The notes below the pieces were generated by a model. It did no database searches. It was given only the letters and a program-made list of their open reading frames with translations, and was not told the origin of the DNA. A stretch of DNA of 47,351 nucleotides. Source: an uncultured Prevotellaceae bacterium (lineage in GTDB: Bacteria > Bacteroidota > Bacteroidia > Bacteroidales > Bacteroidaceae). A program made the position numbers and the translations under genes. Below are positions 17,610 through 25,332 of the stretch, piece after piece (position 1 is the stretch's first letter; every line of letters begins with the position of its first letter). Location of the stretch: positions 1 to 47,351 of the forward strand of contig CAMKEM010000018.1 in assembly GCA_946411565.1 (NCBI GenBank), read 5' to 3'.

Positions 17610-18764
17610 ATGAAAGTAGAACAAATTTTCATAGAATTATTGCAAATTGCATTGGGGAATAGAGATAGATTCTCTATATGCCCTTCTGCTGAGGAATGGG
17701 AAAAACTCTATGATATGGCAAAGAAACAAGCACTTGTAGGTGTTTGTTTCTTTGCGCTTAAACTATTGCCTGTAGAGCAGCAACCTCCATTGCTAAGAAG
17801 AAGGCAATGGGCGGTAAAAGCAATGCGTTTGGAGGAGAGAAACAATGAGGTTTCTCGTGAATGCAAGGCAATAACTGAATTCTTTGCCAAAGGAAACTAT
17901 CAAAGTTGTGTACTGAAAGGGCAAAGTAATATTTGTCTTTATCCTGACGGACTTAAAGGTTTGAGAACTCCTGGGGATATTGATTTGTGGGTGTGGGAGA
18001 ATGACTGTAAAATCCTACAGAACAAGAAGAAACTTGTCAGCGTACTGTGGAAGGTTTCTGGCAAGCAATTGGATGTTGCTGTACATCACGCGGAATGTAA
18101 TATATTTCCTAAAACTCCTGTTGAGGTTCATTTTGTGCCTTCGTTTGCAATAAATCCAGTTACAGATTACAAAATGCGTCGGTTTTGGGCTGAGTATAGT
18201 GATTGTATTCGTTTGACTGATGCTGGCTTCTACATCCCTACGGATGGTTTTAATCTCATCTTCCAGATGTCACATATATTCAGGCATGTTCTGTTGGAGG
18301 GTATAGGCTTCAGACAGTTGGTTGATTATTATTTCGTGTTAAAAAGTTTCTTTGAGCATACCTCTGAATGCAAAGGGAAACTGTCTGATGCCAAGACTGT
18401 GTTGAAGGAAATTGATAATCTTGGAATGAATAGAATTACATCTGCTGTTATGTGGATTATGAAGGAGGTATTTGCCATGAAGGAAGAATATCTTCTTTGT
18501 AATGTTTCGGAGAAATATGGTCGTGAACTACTGAATGAGATTCTTGAAGGTGGAAACTTTGGTCATTCCTCTGAAGAACATGCCAAACTGAAAGTTGACG
18601 ATGAGGGTAATGAGACATTAACCTCGAAACTTGAAGGCAATTACGCTACGATAAAACGGGGAATGAAACTTTTCTGGAGCTACCCGTCAGAATGCCTTTG
18701 GGTACCTTATCTTTGTGTAAGGGCATCGTGGGTTAGAAATTATTGGAGAAAGCAAGTCCTGTAG
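17610..18764 (+). CDS. NTP_transf_5-type putative nucleotidyltransferase
   Basis: A 384-residue protein resembling the uncharacterised nucleotidyltransferase family PF14907, frequent in Bacteroidales polysaccharide loci. The candidate active site is LRTPGDIDLWV with Asp123 and Asp125 (GxxDxD-like), preceded by VLKGQSN. An ATG at 17610 gives the usual start MKVEQIFIELLQIAL; an in-frame GTG at 17583 is less likely. It is the final gene of the + strand cluster, followed by a hairpin and tRNAs. The donor and acceptor are unknown for the family. Confidence 0.72.
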   Translation: MKVEQIFIELLQIALGNRDRFSICPSAEEWEKLYDMAKKQALVGVCFFALKLLPVEQQPPLLRRRQWAVKAMRLEERNNEVSRECKAITEFFAKGNYQSCVLKGQSNICLYPDGLKGLRTPGDIDLWVWENDCKILQNKKKLVSVLWKVSGKQLDVAVHHAECNIFPKTPVEVHFVPSFAINPVTDYKMRRFWAEYSDCIRLTDAGFYIPTDGFNLIFQMSHIFRHVLLEGIGFRQLVDYYFVLKSFFEHTSECKGKLSDAKTVLKEIDNLGMNRITSAVMWIMKEVFAMKEEYLLCNVSEKYGRELLNEILEGGNFGHSSEEHAKLKVDDEGNETLTSKLEGNYATIKRGMKLFWSYPSECLWVPYLCVRASWVRNYWRKQVL

Positions 18765-18779
18765 TTTTTATTCAAAACG

Positions 18780-18827
18780 CAAAGACGCAAAGTTCTAGAG
18801 TTTTATCTCTGTTACTTTGCGTCTTTG
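18780..18827 (+). terminator. Hairpin after the polysaccharide cluster
   Basis: A 14-bp perfect stem, CAAAGACGCAAAGT (18780-18793) with ACTTTGCGTCTTTG (18814-18827), begins 15 bp after the last gene. There is no strong T-run, so its termination strength is uncertain. Confidence 0.5.
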
Positions 18828-18840
18828 TATTTTATGAAAA

Positions 18841-18955
18841 GAGCGGTAAGCGAGGCTCGACTGCGAAGCTTGATGAGGCTGTAGCCGAATAACTCTGACC
18901 TTGGGCACGAGTGAGAACTACTTATCGCGAAGTATGAGCGGTAAGCGAGGCTCGA
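18841..18955. repeat. 20-bp direct repeat duplicating the tRNA-Gly 3' end
   Basis: The 20 bases at 18841-18860 recur exactly at 18936-18955, the second copy covering the 3' end of tRNA-Gly. The 75-bp interval holds no gene. Such a partial tRNA duplication is what an attachment-site remnant looks like, though a simple local duplication is possible. Confidence 0.6.
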
Positions 18956-19009
18956 ACTCGTGACCTGCGGCTTGGGAAGCCGCTGCTCTACCAACTGAGC
19001 TATTACCGC
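18938..19009 (-). tRNA. tRNA-Gly (CCC)
   Basis: A 72-base cloverleaf on the minus strand: acceptor GCGGTAA/TTACCGC, D arm GCTC-AGTTGGTA-GAGC, anticodon stem GCGGC/GCCGC with loop TTCCCAA (anticodon CCC), and T loop TTCGAGC. CCA is not encoded. Confidence 0.92.
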
Positions 19010-19016
19010 AAACTTT

Positions 19017-19111
19017 TAAATGAAAAATGAAAAGTGAAAAATGAAAAATACAGATTGCCATTTTGAGAGTACTGTATTTTATGATTTTTCATTTTTCATT
19101 TTATCATTTAT
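19017..19111. repeat. Imperfect inverted repeat between two tRNAs
   Basis: The left arm is built of ATGAAAAATGAAAAGTGAAA-type units ending ATACAG; the right arm is the approximate complement starting CTGTAT. It is low-complexity and would form a long AT-rich hairpin. Confidence 0.6.
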
Positions 19112-19115
19112 TTGA

Positions 19116-19187
<72 letters not shown>

Positions 19188-19322
19188 TTGATTTTCTAAA
19201 ATCGGATACAAAAGTACATTTTTTTTTTCACATATTTCATATTTGACAGAGAAAAAGTCGCTTTATTAACGATTTTTTGGATATTTAAGGAACGAAAGGG
19301 AGAATAAGTCGGATATTTTTAG

Positions 19323-19500
19323 TACCTTTGCACTCGGAAATTGAAAAACGTGCACCAGTCTTTAGGACTGATATGCACTATTTCCTTCATGCGAAGATAG
19401 ACTTTGCACTCGGAAATAGAAAATGTGCACCAGCCTTTAGAACTGATATGTACTATTTCCTTCATGCGAAGATAGACTTCGCGCTCGGAATTTGAAAATA
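19323..19500 (+). promoter_or_regulatory. trpS promoter box and tandem hairpin leader
   Basis: A TACCTTTG box (19323-19330) is followed by a unit of about 76 bp present twice (19326-19401, 19402-19476) and a third partial copy from 19477. Each full copy repeats CTTTGCACTCGGAAAT and can fold: GGAAAT pairs with ATTTCC (19336-19385 and 19412-19460), enclosing GTGC/GCAC and AGTC/GACT stems. The second copy has weaker inner pairing. The same element precedes the PurF-like gene at 30.8 kb. The 19200-19320 stretch is otherwise AT-rich without a gene. Confidence 0.7.
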
Positions 19501-19515
19501 GAATAATAAATATAA

Positions 19516-20643
19516 ATGGAAAAAGTAATTCTTACAGGTGACCGTCCAACTGGTAAGTTGCATATTGGTCACTATGTTGGTTCACTTCGTCGTCGTGTAG
19601 AACTGCAGAACTCTGGTGAGTACGATAAGATATTCATTATGATTGCCGATGCTCAGGCTCTTACGGATAATGCCGATAATCCCGAGAAAATACGTCAGAA
19701 TGTCATAGAAGTGGCTCTCGACTATCTTTCTGCTGGTCTTGATCCAAATAAGTGTAATCTATTTATTCAGAGTGCCGTTCCTGAACTTACCGAACTCTCA
19801 TTCTATTACATGAATCTGGTAAGTGTTCAGCGTCTTCAGCGTAACCCTACCGTAAAGACTGAGCTTGAAATGCGTAAGTTTGAAGGTGGTACTCCTACAG
19901 GTTTCTTCTGTTATCCTATCTCTCAGGCTGCAGATATCACGCTCTTCAAGGCTACAACTGTGCCTGTTGGTGAGGATCAGAAACCTATGCTTGAGCAGAC
20001 CAACGAGATTGTACGTCGTTTCAATAATATTTATGGTGAAACGCTTGTTGAACCAAAGATTCTCCTCCCTGATAATGCTGCTTGTCTCCGTCTTCCTGGA
20101 ACTGACGGCAAGGCAAAGATGTCAAAGTCACTTGGCAACTGTATCTATCTCTCTGATACTCCAAAGGAATTGAAGAAGAAGGTGAACTCTATGTTTACCG
20201 ATCCTCTCCATCTTAATATTGAAGATCCTGGTCATCTGCAGGGAACTTATACTGATGCTGACGGTAATGAACAGAGTTATCAGAATACAGTATTTGTTTA
20301 TCTCGATGCATTCTGTGAGGATAGCGATTTTGAAAAGTATCTTCCTGATTACAAGAACCTTGACGAGATGAAGGCTCATTATGTTAAGGGTGGTCTTGGT
20401 GATGGAACTTGTAAGAAGTTCCTCCTTAATGTGCTCAACGATCGTCTTGAGCCAATCCGCCAGCGTCGTAAGGAATATGAGAAGGATATTCCAGGTGTGT
20501 ATGAGATTCTGCGTCGTGGAACAGAGGAAGCGCGTAAGGTTGGTGCAAAAACACTTGCTGAAGTACGTCATGCTATGCGTATTGACTACTTCGACGATAA
20601 GGAGCTTATCGCTGAGCAGGCAAAGAGATTTGCTCAAGGCTAA
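19516..20643 (+). CDS. trpS: Tryptophanyl-tRNA synthetase
   Basis: Charges tRNA-Trp with tryptophan using ATP. The class I signatures are clear: HIGH at residues 16-19 ([11 protein letters not shown]) and KMSKS in [11 protein letters not shown] near residue 203. [15 protein letters not shown] and [13 protein letters not shown] are typical of TrpRS. At 375 residues it is slightly longer than the E. coli enzyme. Its codon use is more C-rich than the preceding cluster, as expected for a core gene. A long structured leader precedes it and a strong hairpin terminator follows. Confidence 0.97.
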   Translation: MEKVILTGDRPTGKLHIGHYVGSLRRRVELQNSGEYDKIFIMIADAQALTDNADNPEKIRQNVIEVALDYLSAGLDPNKCNLFIQSAVPELTELSFYYMNLVSVQRLQRNPTVKTELEMRKFEGGTPTGFFCYPISQAADITLFKATTVPVGEDQKPMLEQTNEIVRRFNNIYGETLVEPKILLPDNAACLRLPGTDGKAKMSKSLGNCIYLSDTPKELKKKVNSMFTDPLHLNIEDPGHLQGTYTDADGNEQSYQNTVFVYLDAFCEDSDFEKYLPDYKNLDEMKAHYVKGGLGDGTCKKFLLNVLNDRLEPIRQRRKEYEKDIPGVYEILRRGTEEARKVGAKTLAEVRHAMRIDYFDDKELIAEQAKRFAQG

Positions 20644-20671
20644 TTTATCTGCAAAAGAATATATGTTGAAT

Positions 20672-20710
20672 AATAAAGCCGCTTATGGATTTACCATAAG
20701 CGGCTTTATT
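20672..20710 (+). terminator. trpS terminator
   Basis: A perfect 17-bp stem: AATAAAGCCGCTTATGG (20672-20688), a 5-base loop, and its complement (20694-20710). The A/T ends allow it to work in both directions. Confidence 0.85.
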
Positions 20711-20772
20711 GGTGTATAGAAACAAAGTTTATTGATAATTCGCTTTGTCTTCCTTCGTTCTTCTTCCGAACT

Positions 20773-20880
20773 AAACTCGGTGCAAGTCCTATGTAAGTCC
20801 CATTATAGATAGGACTTTCACCGAGTTTGGTTCGGAGGTAAAAGGAAGTCATAGCGGACTTACATAGGAGCTACTTGGGA
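20773..20880. repeat. Dispersed palindromic repeat, copy B
   Basis: AAACTCGGTG-N-AAGTCCTAT at 20773 pairs with ATAGGACTT-N-CACCGAGTTT ending at 20828, an almost perfect 20-bp stem. The downstream half (TTCGGAGG...AGCGGACTTACATAGGAG) is complementary to the central TATGTAAGTCC. It fills most of the 300-bp gap between trpS and the lipid kinase. Copies A and C are at 11.0 and 33.0 kb. Confidence 0.8.
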
Positions 20881-20944
20881 GTATCGGAGTAATTGCAATT
20901 TCTCGATATAGCTTTGACTTACTTGGAAAGTAATCGAAAATGCA

Positions 20945-22000
20945 TTACTTTAGTTTGCTTTGAATATACTCACTTACAGCCTTGGCTTGACGTACAGGAT
21001 TGCCAACTTGTTGTCCCATTTCTGTTGTAAGATGCTCCATGCCGTTCTTCACATTTTGTAACTCGTTGATGAAACTGCTGAATGCACTTTGAACCCTGTT
21101 CGGACGACGACGGCGTTTGTCTGCATTAGGGTTGACAACGATACGTATGCCTTGATGTACAAGTTCTATGTCAAGGTCTGCTGGCGCTTCTATAGGATCG
21201 CCATCGTAGTGGATAACTCCTGGTTGTTCACGATGGACATGAAGCTTGCGAGTTTTGAAGTATTTTATCTTGGAGTTCTTGTCGAGTGTCTTGTTGAACA
21301 TCTCAAGACTGATACTTGGAGCTTCTATTATGTCGAAAGGTTCGATGATTACAACATCGATAAGACCATCCTTCATACTTGCCTGTGGGGCGATATAGGC
21401 ATCATTACCGTATTGTGAGGCATTAGCACACGATACGAGGAATGCTTTATAGCTTATCTCTGCATCGTCGAGCGTGAGGGTGTAGGTTTCTGGCTTGTAA
21501 GTCAGTCCTTCTTTCAGAACGTTCTCAGCGTAGGTGATAGGTCCACGCTTGCCTGCTTCTGCGAATTTTGCACTTATAAATGCATCAAATCCCATTCCGC
21601 AGGTGCAGAAGAACGGGTGACCGTTTATGATACCATAGTCAAGGTCGTGTATTTCGCAGTTGTTTATAACTTCGAGTGCTCCTTTAACATTGAGTGGTAG
21701 CATCAGGTGGCGTGCAAGTCCATTGCCAGATCCGCAAGGTATAATGCCAAGAGCTGTCTTGCTTTGGGTAAGGGCACGCGCAACCTCGTTGATGGTTCCG
21801 TCACCACCCACAGCAACAACAACGTCTATTCCCGCCTCTTTCGCTTCTGTGGCGAGAACTGATGCATGGCCAGCATATTCGGTAAATTTTATTTCAACGT
21901 CAAAGCGGTCCTTGTCTATATACTTATCAATTAGGGCCGGCATTGATTTCTTGCTAGCCGTACCAGATATAGGGTTTATGATGAAAACTATCTTTTGCAC
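20945..22000 (-). CDS. YegS/diacylglycerol kinase-like lipid kinase
   Basis: A 351-residue lipid kinase of the DAGK/YegS/sphingosine-kinase superfamily. IVFIINPISGTAS opens the domain, VVAVGGDGTINEVA carries the GGDGT nucleotide loop (about 65-69), and GIIPCGSGNGLARHL and HYDGDP follow. The GTG at 22000 is chosen because a TAAATTTG promoter box (22026-22019 on this strand) lies between it and the upstream ATG at 22039, so the longer form would not be transcribed. It is divergent from serine palmitoyltransferase, so the substrate might be a sphingoid lipid rather than diacylglycerol; that is inference. Confidence 0.87.
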   Translation of the reverse strand: MQKIVFIINPISGTASKKSMPALIDKYIDKDRFDVEIKFTEYAGHASVLATEAKEAGIDVVVAVGGDGTINEVARALTQSKTALGIIPCGSGNGLARHLMLPLNVKGALEVINNCEIHDLDYGIINGHPFFCTCGMGFDAFISAKFAEAGKRGPITYAENVLKEGLTYKPETYTLTLDDAEISYKAFLVSCANASQYGNDAYIAPQASMKDGLIDVVIIEPFDIIEAPSISLEMFNKTLDKNSKIKYFKTRKLHVHREQPGVIHYDGDPIEAPADLDIELVHQGIRIVVNPNADKRRRRPNRVQSAFSSFINELQNVKNGMEHLTTEMGQQVGNPVRQAKAVSEYIQSKLK

Positions 22001-22121
22001 ATTAATTAAATTTGAATGCAAATTTATAAAAAAAAGCATATATTTGTAGATGTTATAATGAAATTTTAACGAAAAAGAGATTTTTATTGCTTTAAATGTG
22101 CCATTTTAGACATTTTTTTTG

Positions 22122-22129
22122 TAACTTTG
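22122..22129 (+). promoter_or_regulatory. -7 box of the serine palmitoyltransferase promoter
   Basis: TAACTTTG followed by GC, the commonest form of the Bacteroidetes -7 box. The upstream element is weak (TGTG about 21 bases before). It leaves a leader of about 65 bases. Confidence 0.6.
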
Positions 22130-22199
22130 CAAGCTGAATGGATAACTACGTGTTTTCGGTTCGCTGTAAGATGAATAAAATATACACTATAATATAGTA

Positions 22200-23387
22200 A
22201 TGGGACAGTTACAAGAAAAGTACAAGAATTATCGCTTGCCACAGAAGTTGCAGGATAAAGGGTTGTATCCTTATTTCCGTTGTATCACAGGCAAGCAGGG
22301 CACTGAGGTAGAAATGGGCGATCATCATGTGTTGATGTTTGGCTCAAATGCATATACAGGTCTTGTGGGCGATCAGCGCATCATTGATGCTGCGAAGGCT
22401 GCAACTGATAAGTATGGTACTGGTTGTGCCGGCAGTCGTTTCCTCAATGGCACACTTGATATTCATATTGAACTTGAAAAGGAACTTGCTGCGTTTGTAG
22501 GTAAAGATGAGGCTTTGTGTTTCTCTACAGGTTTTACCGTAAACTCTGGCGTCATTGCTGCAATTGGTGGTCGTGAGGACTACATTATCTGTGATGACCG
22601 TGATCATGCAAGTATCGTAGATGGTCGTCGTCTTAGCTTTGCTCATCAGCTTAAGTTCAAGCATAATGATATGGAGGATCTTGAACGTGTACTCAAGACT
22701 CTGCCTTATGATGCTATCAAACTTATCGTTGTTGATGGCGTATTCTCAATGGAGGGTGACCTCTGTAAGTTGCCTGAGATTGTTGAACTGAAGAAGAAGT
22801 ACAACTGCTCTATCATGGTGGATGAGGCTCATGGTATTGGTGTGTTCGGTAAGCAGGGACGTGGTGTATGTGATCACTTTGGCTTGACTGATGAAGTTGA
22901 CCTGATTATGGGTACATTCTCTAAGTCTTTGGCTTCTATCGGTGGCTTTATTGCTGGTGACTGGGATACAATCAACTATCTGCGTCATTCTGCTCGTACT
23001 TATATGTTCTCTGCATCTAATACTCCTGCTGCAACTGCTGCTGCAAAGTGTGCACTTGATATCATCAAGAGTGAGCCACAGCGTATAAAGGATCTATGGG
23101 ATGTAACAAACTATGCTCTTAGCCGCTTCAAGGAAGAAGGCTTTGAGATTGGTGATACAGAGTCTCCTATTATTCCTCTTTATATACGTGATATGGAGAA
23201 GACTTTTGCTGTTACAGCAATAGCTTTCGAGCGTGGTGTATTCATCAATCCTGTAGTTCCACCAGCATGTGCTCCATCTGATACTTTGGTTAGATATGCA
23301 CTTATGGCAACTCATACAAAGGAACAGGTTGACCGTTCTGTTGAGATCCTCAAGGGAATATTTACGGAGTTAGGGATTATAAAATAA
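22200..23387 (+). CDS. spt: Serine palmitoyltransferase (sphingolipid synthesis)
   Basis: A PLP-dependent alpha-oxoamine synthase that condenses serine with an acyl-CoA (or acyl-ACP) to start sphingolipid synthesis. The start MGQLQEKYKNYRLPQKLQ and the blocks MFGSNAYTGLVGD and GTGCAGSRFLNGTLDIH match the Bacteroidetes enzyme. Cofactor residues are visible: His136 (DRDHAS), DEAHG at 208-212, and the Schiff-base Lys242 in GTFSKSLASIGG. AONS or 2-amino-3-ketobutyrate ligase are the nearest alternatives, but overall sequence character favours Spt. A long hairpin follows. Confidence 0.9.
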   Translation: MGQLQEKYKNYRLPQKLQDKGLYPYFRCITGKQGTEVEMGDHHVLMFGSNAYTGLVGDQRIIDAAKAATDKYGTGCAGSRFLNGTLDIHIELEKELAAFVGKDEALCFSTGFTVNSGVIAAIGGREDYIICDDRDHASIVDGRRLSFAHQLKFKHNDMEDLERVLKTLPYDAIKLIVVDGVFSMEGDLCKLPEIVELKKKYNCSIMVDEAHGIGVFGKQGRGVCDHFGLTDEVDLIMGTFSKSLASIGGFIAGDWDTINYLRHSARTYMFSASNTPAATAAAKCALDIIKSEPQRIKDLWDVTNYALSRFKEEGFEIGDTESPIIPLYIRDMEKTFAVTAIAFERGVFINPVVPPACAPSDTLVRYALMATHTKEQVDRSVEILKGIFTELGIIK

Positions 23388-23400
23388 ATTATATAATTAT

Positions 23401-23473
23401 AAAATGAAAAGTGAAAAATACAAGTTACTTTTCCCGTTTAAAAGCGTAACTTGTATTTTTCACTTTTCATTTT
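23401..23473. terminator. Bidirectional terminator, 28-bp perfect stem
   Basis: Arms at 23401-23428 and 23446-23473 are perfectly complementary and end in A-rich/T-rich runs, so either convergent gene (spt and the HD hydrolase) could terminate here. The right arm stops exactly at the HD gene's stop codon. The arms are made of the GTGAAAAAT-type sequence seen near the tRNAs. Confidence 0.8.
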
Positions 23474-24028
23474 TTATTTTTCATTAAAGATCTCGTGCCA
23501 TTTCTTGAATCTTTCAGCCCCTTCTTCGCCGAACTTCTCTATACTTTTTAAAGCACGTTCGTATGATTTCTCCACTTCGGGGTGCGTCTTTGAGAAAAAC
23601 TTGTCGGCATAGCATATAATTTGTTCTGCTAATGTCTCTGGTAGGAAATCCTCAGGAGGAAGAGGGAGGAATTGAGAGAGAATCTGCTGTTTTGTGAGTC
23701 CTGCACCAGTATGACGCTCACAGACACGCGCATAAGGCTCTATCTCTTCTTGTGTCATTCCAAACAGATGCGCATCCTCGCGTAGCATCTGTGCTCCGAT
23801 ACGTCCATGACAGATATATGGCTCTGTGCCGTAGCACTCTATTCCTGACGCATCACACCGTATGATACCAATATCGTGGAGCATAGCCGCCGCTTCTATG
23901 AATGCTTTTTGCTTTGAATCTTTGCAGATTTTAAGAGCCTTATCGGCAACCATTCTGCTATGCACCATCAGTATGTCTCGAAGCTTGCTTGGAGTGTAGT
24001 AATGATCTATAATCTGCTGATAGTTCAT
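23474..24028 (-). CDS. HD domain phosphohydrolase
   Basis: A 184-residue HD-superfamily protein. The metal ligands are visible as His23 (MVHSRMVA), His51-Asp52 (MLHDIGI), His74 (CHGRIGA) and His102 in CERHTG, followed by the late Asp in YADKFFS. This layout matches small hydrolases acting on nucleotides or phosphate esters. Its ATG overlaps the stop of the upstream esterase gene by 4 bp, so the two are co-translated. It is the last gene of the minus-strand export operon. Substrate unknown. Confidence 0.82.
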   Translation of the reverse strand: MNYQQIIDHYYTPSKLRDILMVHSRMVADKALKICKDSKQKAFIEAAAMLHDIGIIRCDASGIECYGTEPYICHGRIGAQMLREDAHLFGMTQEEIEPYARVCERHTGAGLTKQQILSQFLPLPPEDFLPETLAEQIICYADKFFSKTHPEVEKSYERALKSIEKFGEEGAERFKKWHEIFNEK

Positions 24029-24594
24029 GAACGTAGCTTTTCTATTAATGGTAGAACTACTTTACGAAGCACTTTCTCGTTGAGACGATGCTCTCCTTCA
24101 AAGCGTTGTGCATTTGGATAATACTTATGAAAGAGGTCGTAGGTCTTGACAACTGGATCGTTAATGCCAAATAGGCCGTAGCATTTCTCACGATCATCAT
24201 CTGTAATATCCTTGAACTGCTGTCGCTCTATCTGATTATGATGTTGTATTAGTTCACGTGTGACTTTGAACTCTTTCTGGTTATCCTTACGACGATTGAA
24301 AAACTTGTGAACACCTGTTTTTAGTCCTGCTCCTGTTGACATGTTAAGAGCTGGATTAACACATATACGTTTGAAACCTTTCATCTGGTGGGCATACATT
24401 CCGCCCATGCTTGTACCTAAAACGATATCAGGTTGCTGGTCTTCGCAATATTGTTTTAGGTATGGAAGAGCTTCAAGAGGCTCAATAGGGATGTCTGGTG
24501 CAATTATTTCATCATCGGGAAGGATTCTACGCAAAATCTCTACGGTTCCACTTGCACCTGAAGAACCGAATCCGTGAAAGTAAACTATTTTCAT
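24025..24594 (-). CDS. YqiA/YcfP-like alpha/beta-fold esterase
   Basis: A 189-residue alpha/beta hydrolase of the UPF0227 type. It starts MKIVYFHGFGSSGASG and has the nucleophile elbow GTSMGG with Ser62. ICVNPALN is typical of the family, FGINDPVV supplies the acid residue, and His is in EGEHRLNE. It lies 27 bp downstream of wzb and overlaps the HD gene. A role in the polysaccharide operon, perhaps deacylation, is only suggested by position. Confidence 0.83.
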   Translation of the reverse strand: MKIVYFHGFGSSGASGTVEILRRILPDDEIIAPDIPIEPLEALPYLKQYCEDQQPDIVLGTSMGGMYAHQMKGFKRICVNPALNMSTGAGLKTGVHKFFNRRKDNQKEFKVTRELIQHHNQIERQQFKDITDDDREKCYGLFGINDPVVKTYDLFHKYYPNAQRFEGEHRLNEKVLRKVVLPLIEKLRS

Positions 24595-24621
24595 TGAGTT
24601 TAGTGTCTTGGGTTATTATGT

Positions 24622-25329
24622 TTATAGGTTGGTGTGAATGGCATCAACGATGTTTTTTTTGAGATTTTTATGCTCAAATGCTCGTTGGATGGCATGATAG
24701 GAATGGGCATCTGAACCACTATAATTGTAGTAGCCTTCGCTTAATAGGTATTCAGCCCGTTCCTTAACCTGATTGCCATATGCTCCAATTAGGGATGTGA
24801 TATTCAATTGAAATTTTACTCCCATTTCCTTGATATTCTCATATTTTTCTGCGTCCATATACAGATAGCGTTCTGGATGGGCGAGAACGGGTGTAAAGCC
24901 TGCTTTTTGTACGTCTTTGAGAATTGCTTCCATACGCATTGGAGGTTGAACGTATGATGTCTCGATTAGCAATTCGTCTTTGTTGTCACCATATGGCATA
25001 AGTATCCCTTGTTCCAACCTCTTTACGAAAAGACTATCCATCATGTTCTCTGCAGATAGGGCAAGTTCTACCTTTCCTTGATAGGTGGACTTGAGTTCTT
25101 CAAAGCGTACTTTAAGCTTTTCTGGAGTGTTAGGACAATCCTCCATAATGTGTGGGGTTAGCCATACCTTCTTTACTCCAATTTGTTCATACATTGTGAG
25201 TATAGCGATAGAATCTTCAATGGATTGAATTCCGTCATCCACACCTGGAAGAATGTGTGAATGACAGTCTGTCCAACCATTAAAAATTTCTGATTGCTGC
25301 AGACTATATTTACTAGAAAAAGGCCACAT
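24622..25329 (-). CDS. wzb: CpsB/Wzb-like PHP tyrosine-protein phosphatase
   Basis: A 235-residue PHP-fold phosphatase that would dephosphorylate the tyrosine-rich tail of the kinase encoded just upstream. The metal-binding signature is DCHSHILPGVDDG (21-33). LTPHIMED, VLAHPERYLYM and SGSDAHS supply the other His/Asp ligands, as in Streptococcus CpsB and Bacillus YwqE. It starts 3 bp after the wzc stop. The gene symbol is by function; the fold is CpsB rather than low-molecular-weight Wzb. Confidence 0.92.
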   Translation of the reverse strand: MWPFSSKYSLQQSEIFNGWTDCHSHILPGVDDGIQSIEDSIAILTMYEQIGVKKVWLTPHIMEDCPNTPEKLKVRFEELKSTYQGKVELALSAENMMDSLFVKRLEQGILMPYGDNKDELLIETSYVQPPMRMEAILKDVQKAGFTPVLAHPERYLYMDAEKYENIKEMGVKFQLNITSLIGAYGNQVKERAEYLLSEGYYNYSGSDAHSYHAIQRAFEHKNLKKNIVDAIHTNL

Positions 25330-25332
25330 AAC

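Noticed and set aside
19331..19500. T-box or classical trp attenuator before trpS
   Set aside because: No T-box sequence, no Trp-codon leader peptide, and no terminator stem before the start; the tandem hairpins are a different structure.
22001..22039. ATG start for the lipid kinase
   Set aside because: The promoter box at 22026-22019 is downstream of that ATG, so the GTG at 22000 is better.
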